NCBI RefSeq assembly: GCF_000003605.2
Contig: NW_003112957.1
Coordinates: forward strand, 1 to 19,190
Origin: Saccoglossus kowalevskii
Lineage: Eukaryota; Hemichordata; Enteropneusta; Harrimaniidae
Length of the DNA stretch: 19,190 nt
Reading direction: 5' to 3'
The notes under the pieces are model-generated. The model saw only the letters and a list, made by a program, of their open reading frames with translations. It was not told the DNA's origin and searched no databases. Shown piece by piece: positions 1 to 8,918 of the stretch. The translations under genes were made by a program, and so were the position numbers. Within the stretch, counting starts at the first letter, position 1, and each line of letters starts with the position of its first letter.

Positions 1-1195
1 ATAGTTATATATTATGTTCTTTTGAAACTTAAATTATGTTAAATATCATTTGAACATTCCCGTTGAAATAAGTGTCGATGGTGTTTTCACTCGGTGGGGA
101 CGCAAGATATCTCTTGATAACTTCAATACTGAGCTGACGAATACGCTCAGAATGGATATTAATTGTATTAAACATATCAGTGGTAATTGTCGCCAGACTT
201 CGTCAGATATACTATAGTACTTTCGTCCTGCTACCCCATACATAAACGTACGCTTGCATACAATCAAATTCAACGAATCAATTGTAATAAAATATCCAGA
301 ATACAAAACAAGAACGTTATTAAATACAAATCCCAGTCAGTTTCGTAAAGCAACCCAAATCATAATATGGCTACACCTGACAAACGTTACAAAAAAATCA
401 GATACATTCTGATAACAATAACAATATTGCTAGCATATAAACGAATAAAATTACGATTAATTGTTATGCACGGCTCATGTACCGGTGTTGTGACTACTTC
501 CACACCCACTTGTACAGTTTAAATATGTTAAATAACTCTATAGATACAAAGTTGCAAAATATAAAAAAATATTACATGGAATAGTTGAGACGTACTGGCA
601 TAGACGATTGAATGCAATTGTCCCGTCAGACACGGGTGACACATGAGTTGTTACATCCGTATATCCTAAGATGCACAGTCGAATTGCATGCCCTGTAAAC
701 TAGTAGACATGCTACATGGAAAATGCGCGTATTTAGAAATATGACAATGTTTACAAATTAAAGATGAGATTATTCACAAAATGTTACATATATATATATA
801 TATATTCTAAAAGCTTGTGAGAAAAAATGCAACAATTTACAAATTAAATTATTTCAAACATGTTACTGAATTAAGCGCTAGAGATTAATCTGTCTGCCAA
901 CAAACAATAGCAGAATGATTTATTCTATTTTAATGTAAAACTAGAAATATACTTTAACAGAACAAAAATCAAACTTCTAATCGGATTATACATTACATGG
1001 ATTGCAGCATAAAATAGAAGCATGTAGATTGTCGTAAAGATCACAATCGCAATGGAAAAGTATAGTTTTGTGAATGGTAAACTGACGTCCATTATTCAGA
1101 AGAACATGCAATAGAGGTAACATCATTTTTTTATAAATCCAGTGTTGTGGTTGTCCCTTGGCACATATAACATCATAGATTTATTTTGAATCAAC
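1..1195. other. Left flank of unit A, no gene recognised
   Basis: Non-coding sequence lying 3' of the minus-strand sulfotransferase gene. Positions 1-540 and about 835-1195 are shared with units B and C. Positions about 545-835 are largely specific to unit A and contain a TA microsatellite. Minus-strand open frames here (for example 46-306) have no recognisable domain and are not preserved in the other copies. Confidence 0.6.
788..805. repeat. (TA)n microsatellite
   Basis: Nine uninterrupted TA dinucleotides in the part of the left flank that is specific to unit A. Confidence 0.9.
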
Positions 1196-1205
1196 TTTAT
1201 TTATT
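1196..1205 (-). promoter_or_regulatory. Poly(A) signal pair of sulfotransferase A
   Basis: On the minus strand this reads AATAAATAAA, two overlapping AATAAA hexamers about 70 bp past the TAA stop of gene A. Another AATAAA lies at 1180-1185. Distance and orientation fit 3' end formation of the gene. The same doublet is kept in unit C (17408-17413 region). Confidence 0.6.
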
Positions 1206-1273
1206 GGATTAAATTACATCAGTTAAAACACTTAGCAGCAAACGAACTGAAATACATCGAAATACCATGAAAC

Positions 1274-2098
1274 TTACAACTTGTTGTCTGCCATTTCCAT
1301 ATACAGAGGCATGATATGATCAATGTACTGTTTTACTTCTTTTGGTAACTCATCTATGTTTATGTGAGATTGAGCTAGAGGCTGAAAGCAACTGCTTTCA
1401 ATCGCGGTTTTGAAATACATTTCCACAAAGTGTGGATTTTTCATACGTTCAGGAAAATGGTGTATATTTCCTGGTTTCCAATTTAAGAAGTTCTCACTAA
1501 ATGAAAGACCTGTTGCTAAGCAATACTTTTGTAACGTTTTTCTTGGATTTCTTATCAAATCATCTGATTCTACGATTATTGCTGGTAGATTTAATTCATT
1601 TGTGACGTACTTATACAATTTGTAATTTTCTTCAAAGCGATGAACCTCAATGACACATTTTACTACATCTCGGACACAATATCCCACACGGCTGCATCCC
1701 GATAGAGCACACTTGTACGAGGACATGATGGATGCCTTTGGATCACGAATAAGGAATGTGTGAATATAACCGGTGGGTAGGTATTTATAGTTTTTTCTTC
1801 CTCCAAGACACCCTGCGTTATCTTTCATGAAGATGGCACTCTTTTCTGGACACGAAGTTTTCTCTAATCTATCTTTCACTTCTTGGTATGTGTATCCAGG
1901 AACTGGAGGACCCCTACTGTAATCCTCGTGACATATTCTATCCTCCCCTTCATAATATGCCATAACAAATTGTTCATGGAAAACTTTAATTGAAGGTTCT
2001 CCTGCAATTGCTAATTCAAATGCAGTTGATCTCGACCTGCCATGTGCCCATAACGCCACTCGCAGAGATGGCGCTATATCGCAAAAATAAGCAGCCAT
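1274..2098 (-). CDS. P-loop sulfotransferase family protein, copy A
   Basis: Predicted 274-residue sulfotransferase, expected to move a sulfo group from PAPS to an unidentified acceptor. The N-terminal half has a 5'-phosphosulfate-binding loop, WAHGRSRSTAFE (residues 17-28). FLIRDP (115-120) begins the 3'-phosphate site, with Arg118 and Ser126 spaced eight apart as in classical sulfotransferases. A late segment, VESDDLIRNPRKTL (176-189), resembles the usual 'EDL..P...' motif before the C-terminal helices. No signal peptide or membrane segment is visible, so a cytosolic enzyme is likely. The reading frame extends upstream only to a GTG at 2125, behind an in-frame TAG. I chose the ATG at 2098, which aligns with gene B. 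Such proteins are often auto-named 'branched-chain aminotransferase-like', but no aminotransferase feature is seen. The substrate is unknown. The product is about 90% identical to copy B. Confidence 0.85.
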   Translation of the reverse strand: MAAYFCDIAPSLRVALWAHGRSRSTAFELAIAGEPSIKVFHEQFVMAYYEGEDRICHEDYSRGPPVPGYTYQEVKDRLEKTSCPEKSAIFMKDNAGCLGGRKNYKYLPTGYIHTFLIRDPKASIMSSYKCALSGCSRVGYCVRDVVKCVIEVHRFEENYKLYKYVTNELNLPAIIVESDDLIRNPRKTLQKYCLATGLSFSENFLNWKPGNIHHFPERMKNPHFVEMYFKTAIESSCFQPLAQSHINIDELPKEVKQYIDHIMPLYMEMADNKL

Positions 2099-2142
2099 TT
2101 CACTATATGTACAATAAACGTCCACCTACTTGTAACTGGAAG

Positions 2143-2164
2143 TCTGAAATGGAAATGAGAACAA
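2143..2164 (-). promoter_or_regulatory. Candidate 3' splice acceptor upstream of sulfotransferase A
   Basis: On the minus strand a pyrimidine-rich run ends in TTTCAG, with the inferred exon starting at 2143, about 45 bp before the ATG. The feature is preserved in units B and C despite nearby substitutions. In gene A an in-frame TAG lies between this site and the ATG, so the 5' part of the exon would be untranslated. It could pair with the GTAAGA donor at 6016-6021. Confidence 0.45.
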
Positions 2165-2659
2165 CAAATTAGAATCCCATTGCTGGCATTTCTGCCAATA
2201 ACAAAACATTGTTGGTTTAATTTGAAACATATATTTATGTAGTATGGTAGACAATTTATGTATGCATATTAGTATTTCATCCAACTATATTAGGAAACGC
2301 GAATGCCAAATATGGAACGATTACGCACGTAACGCGTGGTGTGACCGGACCCTACACAAAGAGCTTCTCTAAATCTGTTCTAACGTTTTGGATTTAATTT
2401 TGGATGTATGGCCGCCCTTGAATAAACAGTGTAATCACGTTATCAATTTAAGTTTATTTGCTTGATAAGCTTAGTTTCGAGTGTTATACAATATCACAAC
2501 AAACAATTATTTTTGCACAAAACGTGATATGTGACCTTCAAACTTGACGGGGTGCAGAGCACTGTCTTGTCTACGCTCTTTTATAATGTATCAGCAACAT
2601 TCTTATAAGCCACGGCACCTGAACCAAACGAGAATGTCATCTGAGCAGAACTACATAAT
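2165..2659. other. Upstream or intronic region of unit A, no gene recognised
   Basis: Contains sequence shared with unit B (2165-2275 and 2405-2659) around a unit-specific stretch of about 130 bp (2275-2405). No conserved reading frame. The right part, near 2560-2659, may already be decayed LINE endonuclease, but I cannot show a motif there. Confidence 0.5.
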
Positions 2660-4460
2660 GAGATGCCCGAGAGTACCCAAGTAAGCTACGTTTTTTATAT
2701 TTTTTTGGAGGATGATATTAATAAATATTCAACACGTGGTTCTGTTATTCTGTAAGACGATTTCAACGCCAGAACCAAAAACATCATGGATGTTAAAATT
2801 AACTACCAGTCAGATCACTGCCGAATAACTTTTCATCTTCAAACAAATGCAATTTACAAGAATAATAGTTCTAAAATAACACACACCCACAGTGATAAAT
2901 TAGTACATGAAACTGACACTTACATTTGGAATAGCGAGTTAAAGTGGACATTTAACCTAACGCTACAAAACAGAGATATTACAATTGTAATTAATAAATC
3001 TAACAATAAACATTTTTATAATAAACAGCAATCAATTGATGAAGCAAATACTATTCTCTCGAGTATTTACATTGAAGCAGCCGGTGGATGTCTGAAAACC
3101 ATATCAGGAGAAAACCCCAAAAAACTAAATGTAAACCAAAATGATTCAACAAGGACCAATATAATCTAAATAAAAAACTTTTGGGTATCTGCAGTAAATT
3201 TAGTGCAAACCCATACAACATTGAACTACGAGAAAAATTCTACAGTCTGAAGAGGGAATACAAACGTCTAATAAAAAAGAAAAGAGAGATTTCGAAAATG
3301 ATATATTAAACAAGCTAGAAGGTTTTAACAAATCGAACCCAAGTGAGTCCTGGATTCTATTAAGAGAGCTAAAAGACACCAAAATAAACAATGACTCTGA
3401 TAATGTTGACAGGCAAGCCTGGTTTGAACATTTTGGAAACCTGAGTAAAGAAACAAGTAATACAATGAGCGAAAACTCATTGCAGCTACAACTCAAAACT
3501 CATGAACCAGTCTCTCTACAAAAAGAAACTTCGACAAGCACATCTCACAATTAGAAATCCAAAATGCTAAACTCAAAAATAAAAAAGCTCCAAGCGCAGA
3601 TAAAATTACCAATGAATTACCAAGACCGGCAGAACCCATTAGTAAACCATTACATAAACTATTCAATGTAATCCTGCAGAGTGGATACATACTTAATTTA
3701 GGAATGAACCCCCTATTTTCAAAAAAGGAGACAAAACAAATCCAAACAATTACAGAGGCATCACACTTCTTAAAAGTATCAGTAAACTTTTCACCTCCAT
3801 TCTTAAGCAACGGCTTTTGAAACGACCAAAGGAAAACAACACAATTATCAGAGAACAAATAGGATGCATGCCAAACTGTAGCACCAAAGACCATTTATTT
3901 GTCCTTAAACAACTAACCACAAAATACCTAAGATTTTGTTTGCTTGTTTCATTGACTTCCAGAGGTAAATTCTACAACTTCATAAAATCCATTTATCTGA
4001 ACTCAACAGGATGTGTTAAACTTAAACAGGGTGTAACAGACAGTTTTACAATTACTAGAGGCATTAGACAGGGGGATGGACTCAGCCCACTTCTTTTTAA
4101 TATCTATGTAAATGACATCCAAACATCATTAGATTTGGCTCGTAATGACCCGCCAGTTCAAGTCCCTTAAACACAAGTCTCCCATGTCTGCTATATGCAG
4201 ATAACCTTGTAGTGTTATCCCAACCACATACCGGCTTACAAAATGCCATAAATGCTTATGGAACTTACTGTCAGAAATGGAAACTCAATATTGAATCAAA
4301 AATCCTCATGTTTAGTAGGTCAAAAAAATCACAGGACACATTCAAATTCTATGTTGATGGGAAAGAACTTGAAAATACAAAAACCTACACATACCTCGGC
4401 ATTAAACTACAGGAATCAGGTAAATTCACCTGAGCACAAGAAGACCTCAGTGCTAGAGAA

Positions 4461-4865
4461 ATGAAGGTATGTTTAAAAATGAAACAAATGCTAATATTAC
4501 AAAAACTAATTCCAATCAAAACATACTTAAAAATGTTTGATGCAATTGTAAAACCAATTATGCCTTACTGCAGTGAAATTTGGATCAGCGAGAACATCAA
4601 CGAATCGCATCTTATGGCAAATCTGTCTACATCAATGGAAACAGTACAAATACATTTCTGCAAATACTTTCTAAAAATAAACAGCAAAGCAAGATATTTG
4701 GCAAGCATACTAGAGTTGGGAAGATATCCACTCCTAGCAACAAGTATAAAATATATGATCAAATATTGGATCAAAATAAATAATTCTAACCCAAATTTGC
4801 TTGTACATGAAGCTTACAATCTTGGAATACATCTTTATGAAAAAAAGCAAAAGACAACTGGGTAA
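4461..4865 (+). pseudogene. C-terminal RT-domain fragment of LINE copy A
   Basis: Longest open piece of the A element after the RT catalytic region. It encodes the family's C-terminal region (KPIMPYCSEIW, FCKYF, LELGRYPLL, YMIKYWIKI). It is separated from the upstream RT part by the TGA at 4431-4433 and loses frame again near 4855 in an A-rich run relative to copy B. It is a remnant, not a host gene. Confidence 0.7.
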
Positions 4866-5454
4866 CAGACTTAAAACAAATTTTAGAAAATTTAAATATG
4901 GGAAATATTTGGGGAAACCATAAATCTCTTGATGACAAACAAATCACCGAAATAGTAACGCGCAAACTAGAACAATCCTTTGAAATACATAGCACAGAAA
5001 CATGATGACAATAAAGGTAAAGCCATAAAAACAAGTTACGAACCTATATAAAATTAAAACAGAATTTGCATATGAAAAATATCTCACCATAATCAAAAAT
5101 CCAAATCATAGAGCTGCTATGACAAAAATCAGAATAAGTGCTCATACTCAATTGTATTCTATACAAGGAGGAACGAGAAATCATGATCAAGAATATTAAA
5201 TACAATAAAAACAACTTGAGAACGAATGATGAACACCTTACAGATATACTAAAAAGTAAAAATGACAAAACAATCATTGAGCTAAGAAAATTCATTCACA
5301 CTTGTTTCAAAATACGACAAGAAAATATCCAAAAATGCCAGATGCCTCAACCAACTACCACCAAATATATTTTTTCATTTTTTTTATTTACATTCAAACG
5401 TTGTGATGTCTGTGTTTTCTGTCTTTTCGGTACCCTGGATACGTTTCAGTAAAG

Positions 5455-5488
5455 ATATATATATATATATTATATATATATATATATA
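5455..5488. repeat. (AT)n microsatellite at the 3' tail of LINE A
   Basis: An almost pure AT-dinucleotide tract with one phase shift, exactly where copy B has an (ATT)n tract. Both are preceded by TTTCAGTAAAG and followed by AGTCTGTGTCAGCC, so the tail has changed repeat type in one of the duplicated units. Confidence 0.9.
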
Positions 5489-5616
5489 GTCTGTGTCAGC
5501 CGGTCGCACACGTCATGGTCGTACGGCGGTGAGTGAATGAACAAACATATATATCATTGTGTCAAATATAGTGTTTAATCATGAAAAATTCAGTGTACAT
5601 ACAGTTTTTACAATTG

Positions 5617-5965
5617 TTCAGATTCCAGACACGTAAACATTGACCTTAATTAGATGCAAGTGAACTCTTGTTTTACTGGTTTTATCGAATTGCCAATATA
5701 CTGGTATAATAAAATAGCAATAAAACCATCACTGAAGGCGGGTATTCCACTCGATATGGCACAATCACTCAATATATGTCGGGTTTATTGCTTGAACACA
5801 GTGTGGTGGGTTAGTTACTTTCCTAGAAAGGGCGACTTATTGTTTAATTACAATTCCGGGTTTCAATGCCAATTTGCCATGATTGTAAATTTGTGATTGA
5901 GGTCTGTACAACACGTATGAATAGATAAATCGGTTGCCATAGCCTGATTTGGATGACACTATGTT
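5617..5965. repeat. 349-bp block identical between units A and B
   Basis: Matches 13978-14326 base for base, flanked by single differences at 5616 and 5966. The neighbouring LINE and inverted-repeat segments of the same units differ by many substitutions and indels. An 80-codon plus-strand frame (5654-5896) is identical in both copies only because the DNA is. It has no recognisable domain and I do not call it a gene. On the minus strand the block lies just downstream of the candidate exon 1 and would be the start of the intron. Confidence 0.85.
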
Positions 5966-6015
5966 CACTTTCACATAGGTTATATATATTAAATCACATA
6001 AACTGCAAGTACAGA

Positions 6016-6021
6016 TCTTAC
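6016..6021 (-). promoter_or_regulatory. Candidate 5' splice donor (GTAAGA) of gene A exon 1
   Basis: On the minus strand AAAAAAG|GTAAGA forms a good donor match, with the last exon base at 6022. It lies about 85 bp downstream of the TATA-like box at 6103-6109, and is kept in unit B at 14377-14382. It could join to the acceptor at 2143, giving an intron of about 3.9 kb that contains LINE A. Confidence 0.4.
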
Positions 6022-6102
6022 CTTTTTTCCCGTCTGTCGACTGGTGAGTATGACCCGAGCATCAACACGCAAACAATAGCGAAAATAATTAATTTCAATC
6101 CA

Positions 6103-6109
6103 TTTTATA
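6103..6109 (-). promoter_or_regulatory. TATA-like box, candidate promoter of sulfotransferase A
   Basis: The minus strand reads TATAAAA within the near-invariant block, pointing toward the sulfotransferase. A start site 25-30 bp downstream would give a short 5' exon ending at the GTAAGA donor (6021). Conserved at 14463-14469 in unit B. In AT-rich DNA this motif is common, so the support comes from the donor and the conservation, not from the box alone. Confidence 0.35.
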
Positions 6110-6243
6110 TTTATAGTGACTTAAACCGATTTATAAACATGAGTTAATGCGCATGGTAGGCAAGACTGAAATGTATAATTATGTCCATGGTGAATGCGCT
6201 TCACTCGACCACTTAAAGGGCGCCGCGCATGAGCGCGAGAGAG
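6110..6243. other. Region upstream of candidate promoter A
   Basis: Shared closely with unit B (14470-14603). No gene recognised. Contains a GC-richer patch near 6218-6236 (GGGCGCCGCGCATGAGCGCG). Confidence 0.4.
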
Positions 6244-6437
6244 ATTACCATGCTTTAATTAGGTGTTTCTTATGATTTTTGGAAGGTATCGAACAAGTGG
6301 CCGGCGGTAATTAGTGCAAGTGGCGCCCAGGGCACAACTCGTACTCGTGATTTTATTAGAAAAGCGCATTGGAATCGAAAATGAATGTTTATCAACAAAT
6401 ACAAATGTCGCACATGCGCAGTGCGACGACTACCGCC
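6244..6437 (+). repeat. Inverted repeat, left arm, unit A
   Basis: Resembles the reverse complement of 7331-7522 over about 190 bp. Shared landmarks in order: ATTACCA.GCTTTAATT, TTGGAAGGTAT, GGCGGTAATTA.TGCAAGT, GTGATTTT, AGCGCATTGGA, AATGTTTATCAACA, and GTCGCACATGCGCA followed by CGACGAC. The arms have diverged substantially, so this is an old foldback structure, not a fresh palindrome. The type of element is not recognised. Confidence 0.75.
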
Positions 6438-7330
6438 CGTTAAATGTATACAACATTAGGGGTTTCAGCCAATTTATACACTATGAAAATGAATTAACAT
6501 ATTTTTATGAAGTAACGATTCGATTTCACCCCAACTATGTTTTTGAAGGCACCATTTTAATTTAAATAATTATAGGTATTTTTTTTTGTTTTTTACATCG
6601 TAATGTGAACAATGGAATTTGATGAAGATTACTTGTGTACATGTGTACTGAAAAACCCGCACTATATAAATACCTTTCAAAACCACTGCAGCGTTCTATC
6701 TTTGGAAACCATTTGGTTTTTAATATTTTTAGTGCTGAAATGCTGGAATTTAAAACGCAAAGCTGTAAGATTGAATTTTTCAGGCAAATCTGTATGTTTT
6801 TTATTTCTAAATATTGGTGTTCTGTGCACGTTTCCTCCAATATTGTAATATGTACGTTGTGTATCATTTGACCATAGTTGAATCACTGAGGTCCACGTGT
6901 ATCAATCAAATTATGTTTAGAATACAAGGTCAAATTTTAATAGCACAATTTTGCATCTAATCAAACTATGATCCAGAAATGTTCGTGCGTGCGTTATCCT
7001 CTGTTATCATTTACATGTATTGTTCTTACACTAATGAATATTGATTTTGTAATATATGTCCATACAACTCAGTTCCTGTGTGTTGACTCTTTATTTTTTC
7101 TGTTTTGTAGGAATATATGGTGATTTTGATTATTGCTCTATCAAAAATAATAGGATATTGGAGAATTTTACTAGTCCATGAAATGATTACTTTGTTAGAT
7201 ACAATAACATCTTTAAATCTTTATGATTATTAATCAAATCTGTGCTAGAGGTTATGTAAATGTTTTATATTCGGATAAGATTTGTATTGGAATTGAATTC
7301 TTTATGTTTGATATAGAATATAAAATAAAG
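6438..7330. other. Spacer between inverted arms, unit A; no gene recognised
   Basis: AT-rich non-coding stretch, homologous to 14768-15817 of unit B with numerous indels. Unit B has about 200 bp here (roughly 15500-15710) that is missing from unit A. Short open frames on both strands are not maintained between units. Confidence 0.55.
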
Positions 7331-7522
7331 GACAGTGGTCGTCGTCCTGCGCATGTGCGACATTTGTGTTGATAAACATTGATTTACCCAAATCCAATGC
7401 GCTCTTTTAATGAAAATCACAATTATGAGGTTTGGCCTGGCCACGACTTGCAATAATTACCGCCAGTAACTCTTTCAATACCTTCCAATCACCTAAAAAA
7501 TACCCAATTAAAGCTTGGTAAC
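7331..7522 (-). repeat. Inverted repeat, right arm, unit A
   Basis: Partner of the arm at 6244-6437, read on the opposite strand. Beyond it, near 7523-7620, the minus strand holds CAAAGATGGCGAC and a CGACGACTACCGCCC word (7600-7614, plus strand) that also occurs in direct orientation at the end of the left arm (6424-6438). Confidence 0.75.
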
Positions 7523-7970
7523 ATCGTTGGTCTGTAAAACATTCAAAGTCGCCATCTTTGCTCATACGAGACCCACATATCTCGAGTATGCGTGGGCGAC
7601 GACTACCGCCCTTTGAGTAAAATAATTTGAGTAACTTATTTTCAAATTTTTGCTATTTACCCGAATATGCATTGTGTCTGTTTAGAAAAAAATATTCTGA
7701 GCGACAGGCTGGTAAAATTGTGAAGCATCAAATACGAATGAAAAATCTGGTTGAACCAGTGGCGACGTGATTTTATTACAACTGTGTGTAGAACTAGGTC
7801 GCTATTTGATGAGCAATCGTAAAATATTTGTTGAAGTATATCGACCTCACATAATTGTTCAACATGAGCTTCAAAAAAACGTTCCTTTCCTTGGAATACA
7901 GCAGATCTCGATCTTTATTAATGAAATGAAATTGGGTTTAGCATTTTCACGCCAGACATGGATTATATTG
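7523..7970. other. Right end of unit A, no gene recognised
   Basis: Matches 16011-16430 of unit B with substitutions and small indels. A 69-codon plus-strand frame (7767-7976) is disrupted in unit B and has no recognisable domain. Confidence 0.5.
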
Positions 7971-8850
7971 TTTTAGATTATGTCCTTTTCAAACTCAAAT
8001 TATGTTTAATATGATGTGAAAATTCCCATTGAAATAAGTGTTGATGGTGTTTTCACTCGGTGGGGACGCAATATATATCTCCTGGATAATTTCAATACTG
8101 AGCTGACGAATACGCCCAGAATAGATATTCATTCTATAAAACATATCAGTGGTAATTGTCGCCAGACTTCGTCAGAAATACTATAGTACTTTCGTCCTGC
8201 TACCCCATACATAACCGTACGCTTGCATACAATCAAATTCAACGAATCAATTGTAATCAAATATTCAGAATACTATTTTAGAACAAAAGAAAACAAGAAC
8301 GTTACTAAATACAAACCCCAGTCAGTTTCGTAAAGCAACCCAAATCGTAATATGGCTACACCTCACGAACATTACACAAAAAAGATACATTCTGGTAACA
8401 ATAACAGTATTTGTTATGCACGGCTCATGTACCGGTTTTCTGACTTCTTCCACACCCACTTGTACAGTTTAAATATGTTAAATAAAATAAGTTACAAATT
8501 AAATTATTTCAAACATGTTGCTCAATTAGGCGCAAGAGTTTAATCTGTCAACCACCAATGACAGAATGATTTATTCTATGTTAATGTAAATCTGAAGTAT
8601 TTTAAGTAAAAATAGAAATATACTTTAACTGAACAAAAATCAAACTTGTAATCGGATTATACATCACATGGATTGCAGCAATGAAAATAGAAGCATGCAG
8701 ATTGTCGTAAAGGTAACAATCGTAATAGAGAAAGTATAGTTGTGTGAATGGTAAACTGACGTCCAGATTAAAAAGAACATGCAATAAAGGTAACATCATT
8801 TTTATAAAGCCAGTGTGGTGGTTGTCCCTTGGCACATATAACATCATTGA
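7971..8850. other. Left flank of unit B, no gene recognised
   Basis: Homologous to 1-1180 and 16431-17395. It is shorter than A because of a deletion near 8482-8490. A 94-codon minus-strand frame (8602-8886) lies past the sulfotransferase stop codon and is not kept at this length in the other copies. I treat it as 3' flanking sequence. Confidence 0.5.
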
Positions 8851-8856
8851 TTTATT
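8851..8856 (-). promoter_or_regulatory. Poly(A) signal of sulfotransferase B
   Basis: AATAAA on the minus strand about 63 bp after the stop of gene B. The tandem AATAAATAAA seen in units A and C is missing here because of a local deletion, so this single hexamer is the best candidate. Confidence 0.5.
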
Positions 8857-8918
8857 TTTTACATTGGTTAACACACTTAGCACCAAACAAACTGATATAC
8901 ATCGAAATACCTTGAAAC

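Larger units (their letters stand above)
2660..5496 (+). mobile_element. Degenerate 5'-truncated non-LTR retrotransposon (LINE), copy A
   Basis: Frames broken by many lesions encode, in order: AP-endonuclease remnants (RGSVIL..DFNART near 2730-2775, then SDHCRI near 2810); a basic linker (LREKFYSLKREYK near 3225-3265); an RT core (NYRGITLL, RGIRQGDGLSPLLFN near 4057-4101, YADN at 4194-4205); and a C-terminal domain with LELGRYPL near 4720. No RNase H is seen. The order fits the Jockey/CR1/L2-like group; I do not assign a clade. The endonuclease lost sequence between DFNART and SDHC. RT motif A is cut by a 51-bp deletion after 3961. YADD has become YADN. A stop at 4431-4433 breaks the C-terminal part. 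The element cannot be active. The 5' boundary is uncertain (about 2560-2690). Confidence 0.8.
1..7970. repeat. Tandem segmental duplication, unit A
   Basis: The first bases of the window align with about 7972 onward and again with about 16440 onward, in the same orientation, so the window opens inside a repeated unit. The unit carries a sulfotransferase gene, a LINE, a conserved TATA/donor block and an inverted-repeat segment. Identity to unit B is high by eye, with many indels. Unit A has about 270 bp in the left flank (roughly 545-835) that unit B lacks. The 5' beginning of the unit may lie outside the window, so the breakpoint is not defined. Confidence 0.85.

Noticed and set aside
1410-1625. 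Plus-strand frames opposite the sulfotransferase genes (also 9055-9261 and 17617-17823)
   Set aside because: Shadows of the real minus-strand coding sequence; their conservation follows from the genuine gene and the identical 149-bp tract.
2099-2125. N-terminal extension of sulfotransferase A starting at GTG
   Set aside because: GTG starts are not expected in a eukaryotic nuclear gene, an in-frame TAG precedes it, and the ATG at 2098 aligns with copy B.
2660-2760. Two independent LINE insertions at the same site in A and B
   Set aside because: The copies first appeared to begin at different element positions after ATTCTG, but the upstream shared sequence itself encodes endonuclease (LEDDINKYS, RGSVIL), so B has an internal deletion and not a separate 5' end.
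5654-5896. 80-codon plus-strand frame, identical in both units (also 14015-14257)
   Set aside because: The identity is that of the whole 349-bp DNA block, which extends beyond the frame on both sides. There is no domain, signal or codon pattern to support a protein.
6218-6240. Possible tRNA-like or SINE promoter in the GC-richer patch
   Set aside because: No convincing A-box and B-box pair at proper spacing and no cloverleaf could be drawn.
8602-8886. 94-codon minus-strand frame downstream of sulfotransferase B
   Set aside because: It lies past the stop and over the poly(A) signal, is interrupted or shortened in units A and C, and has no recognisable domain.
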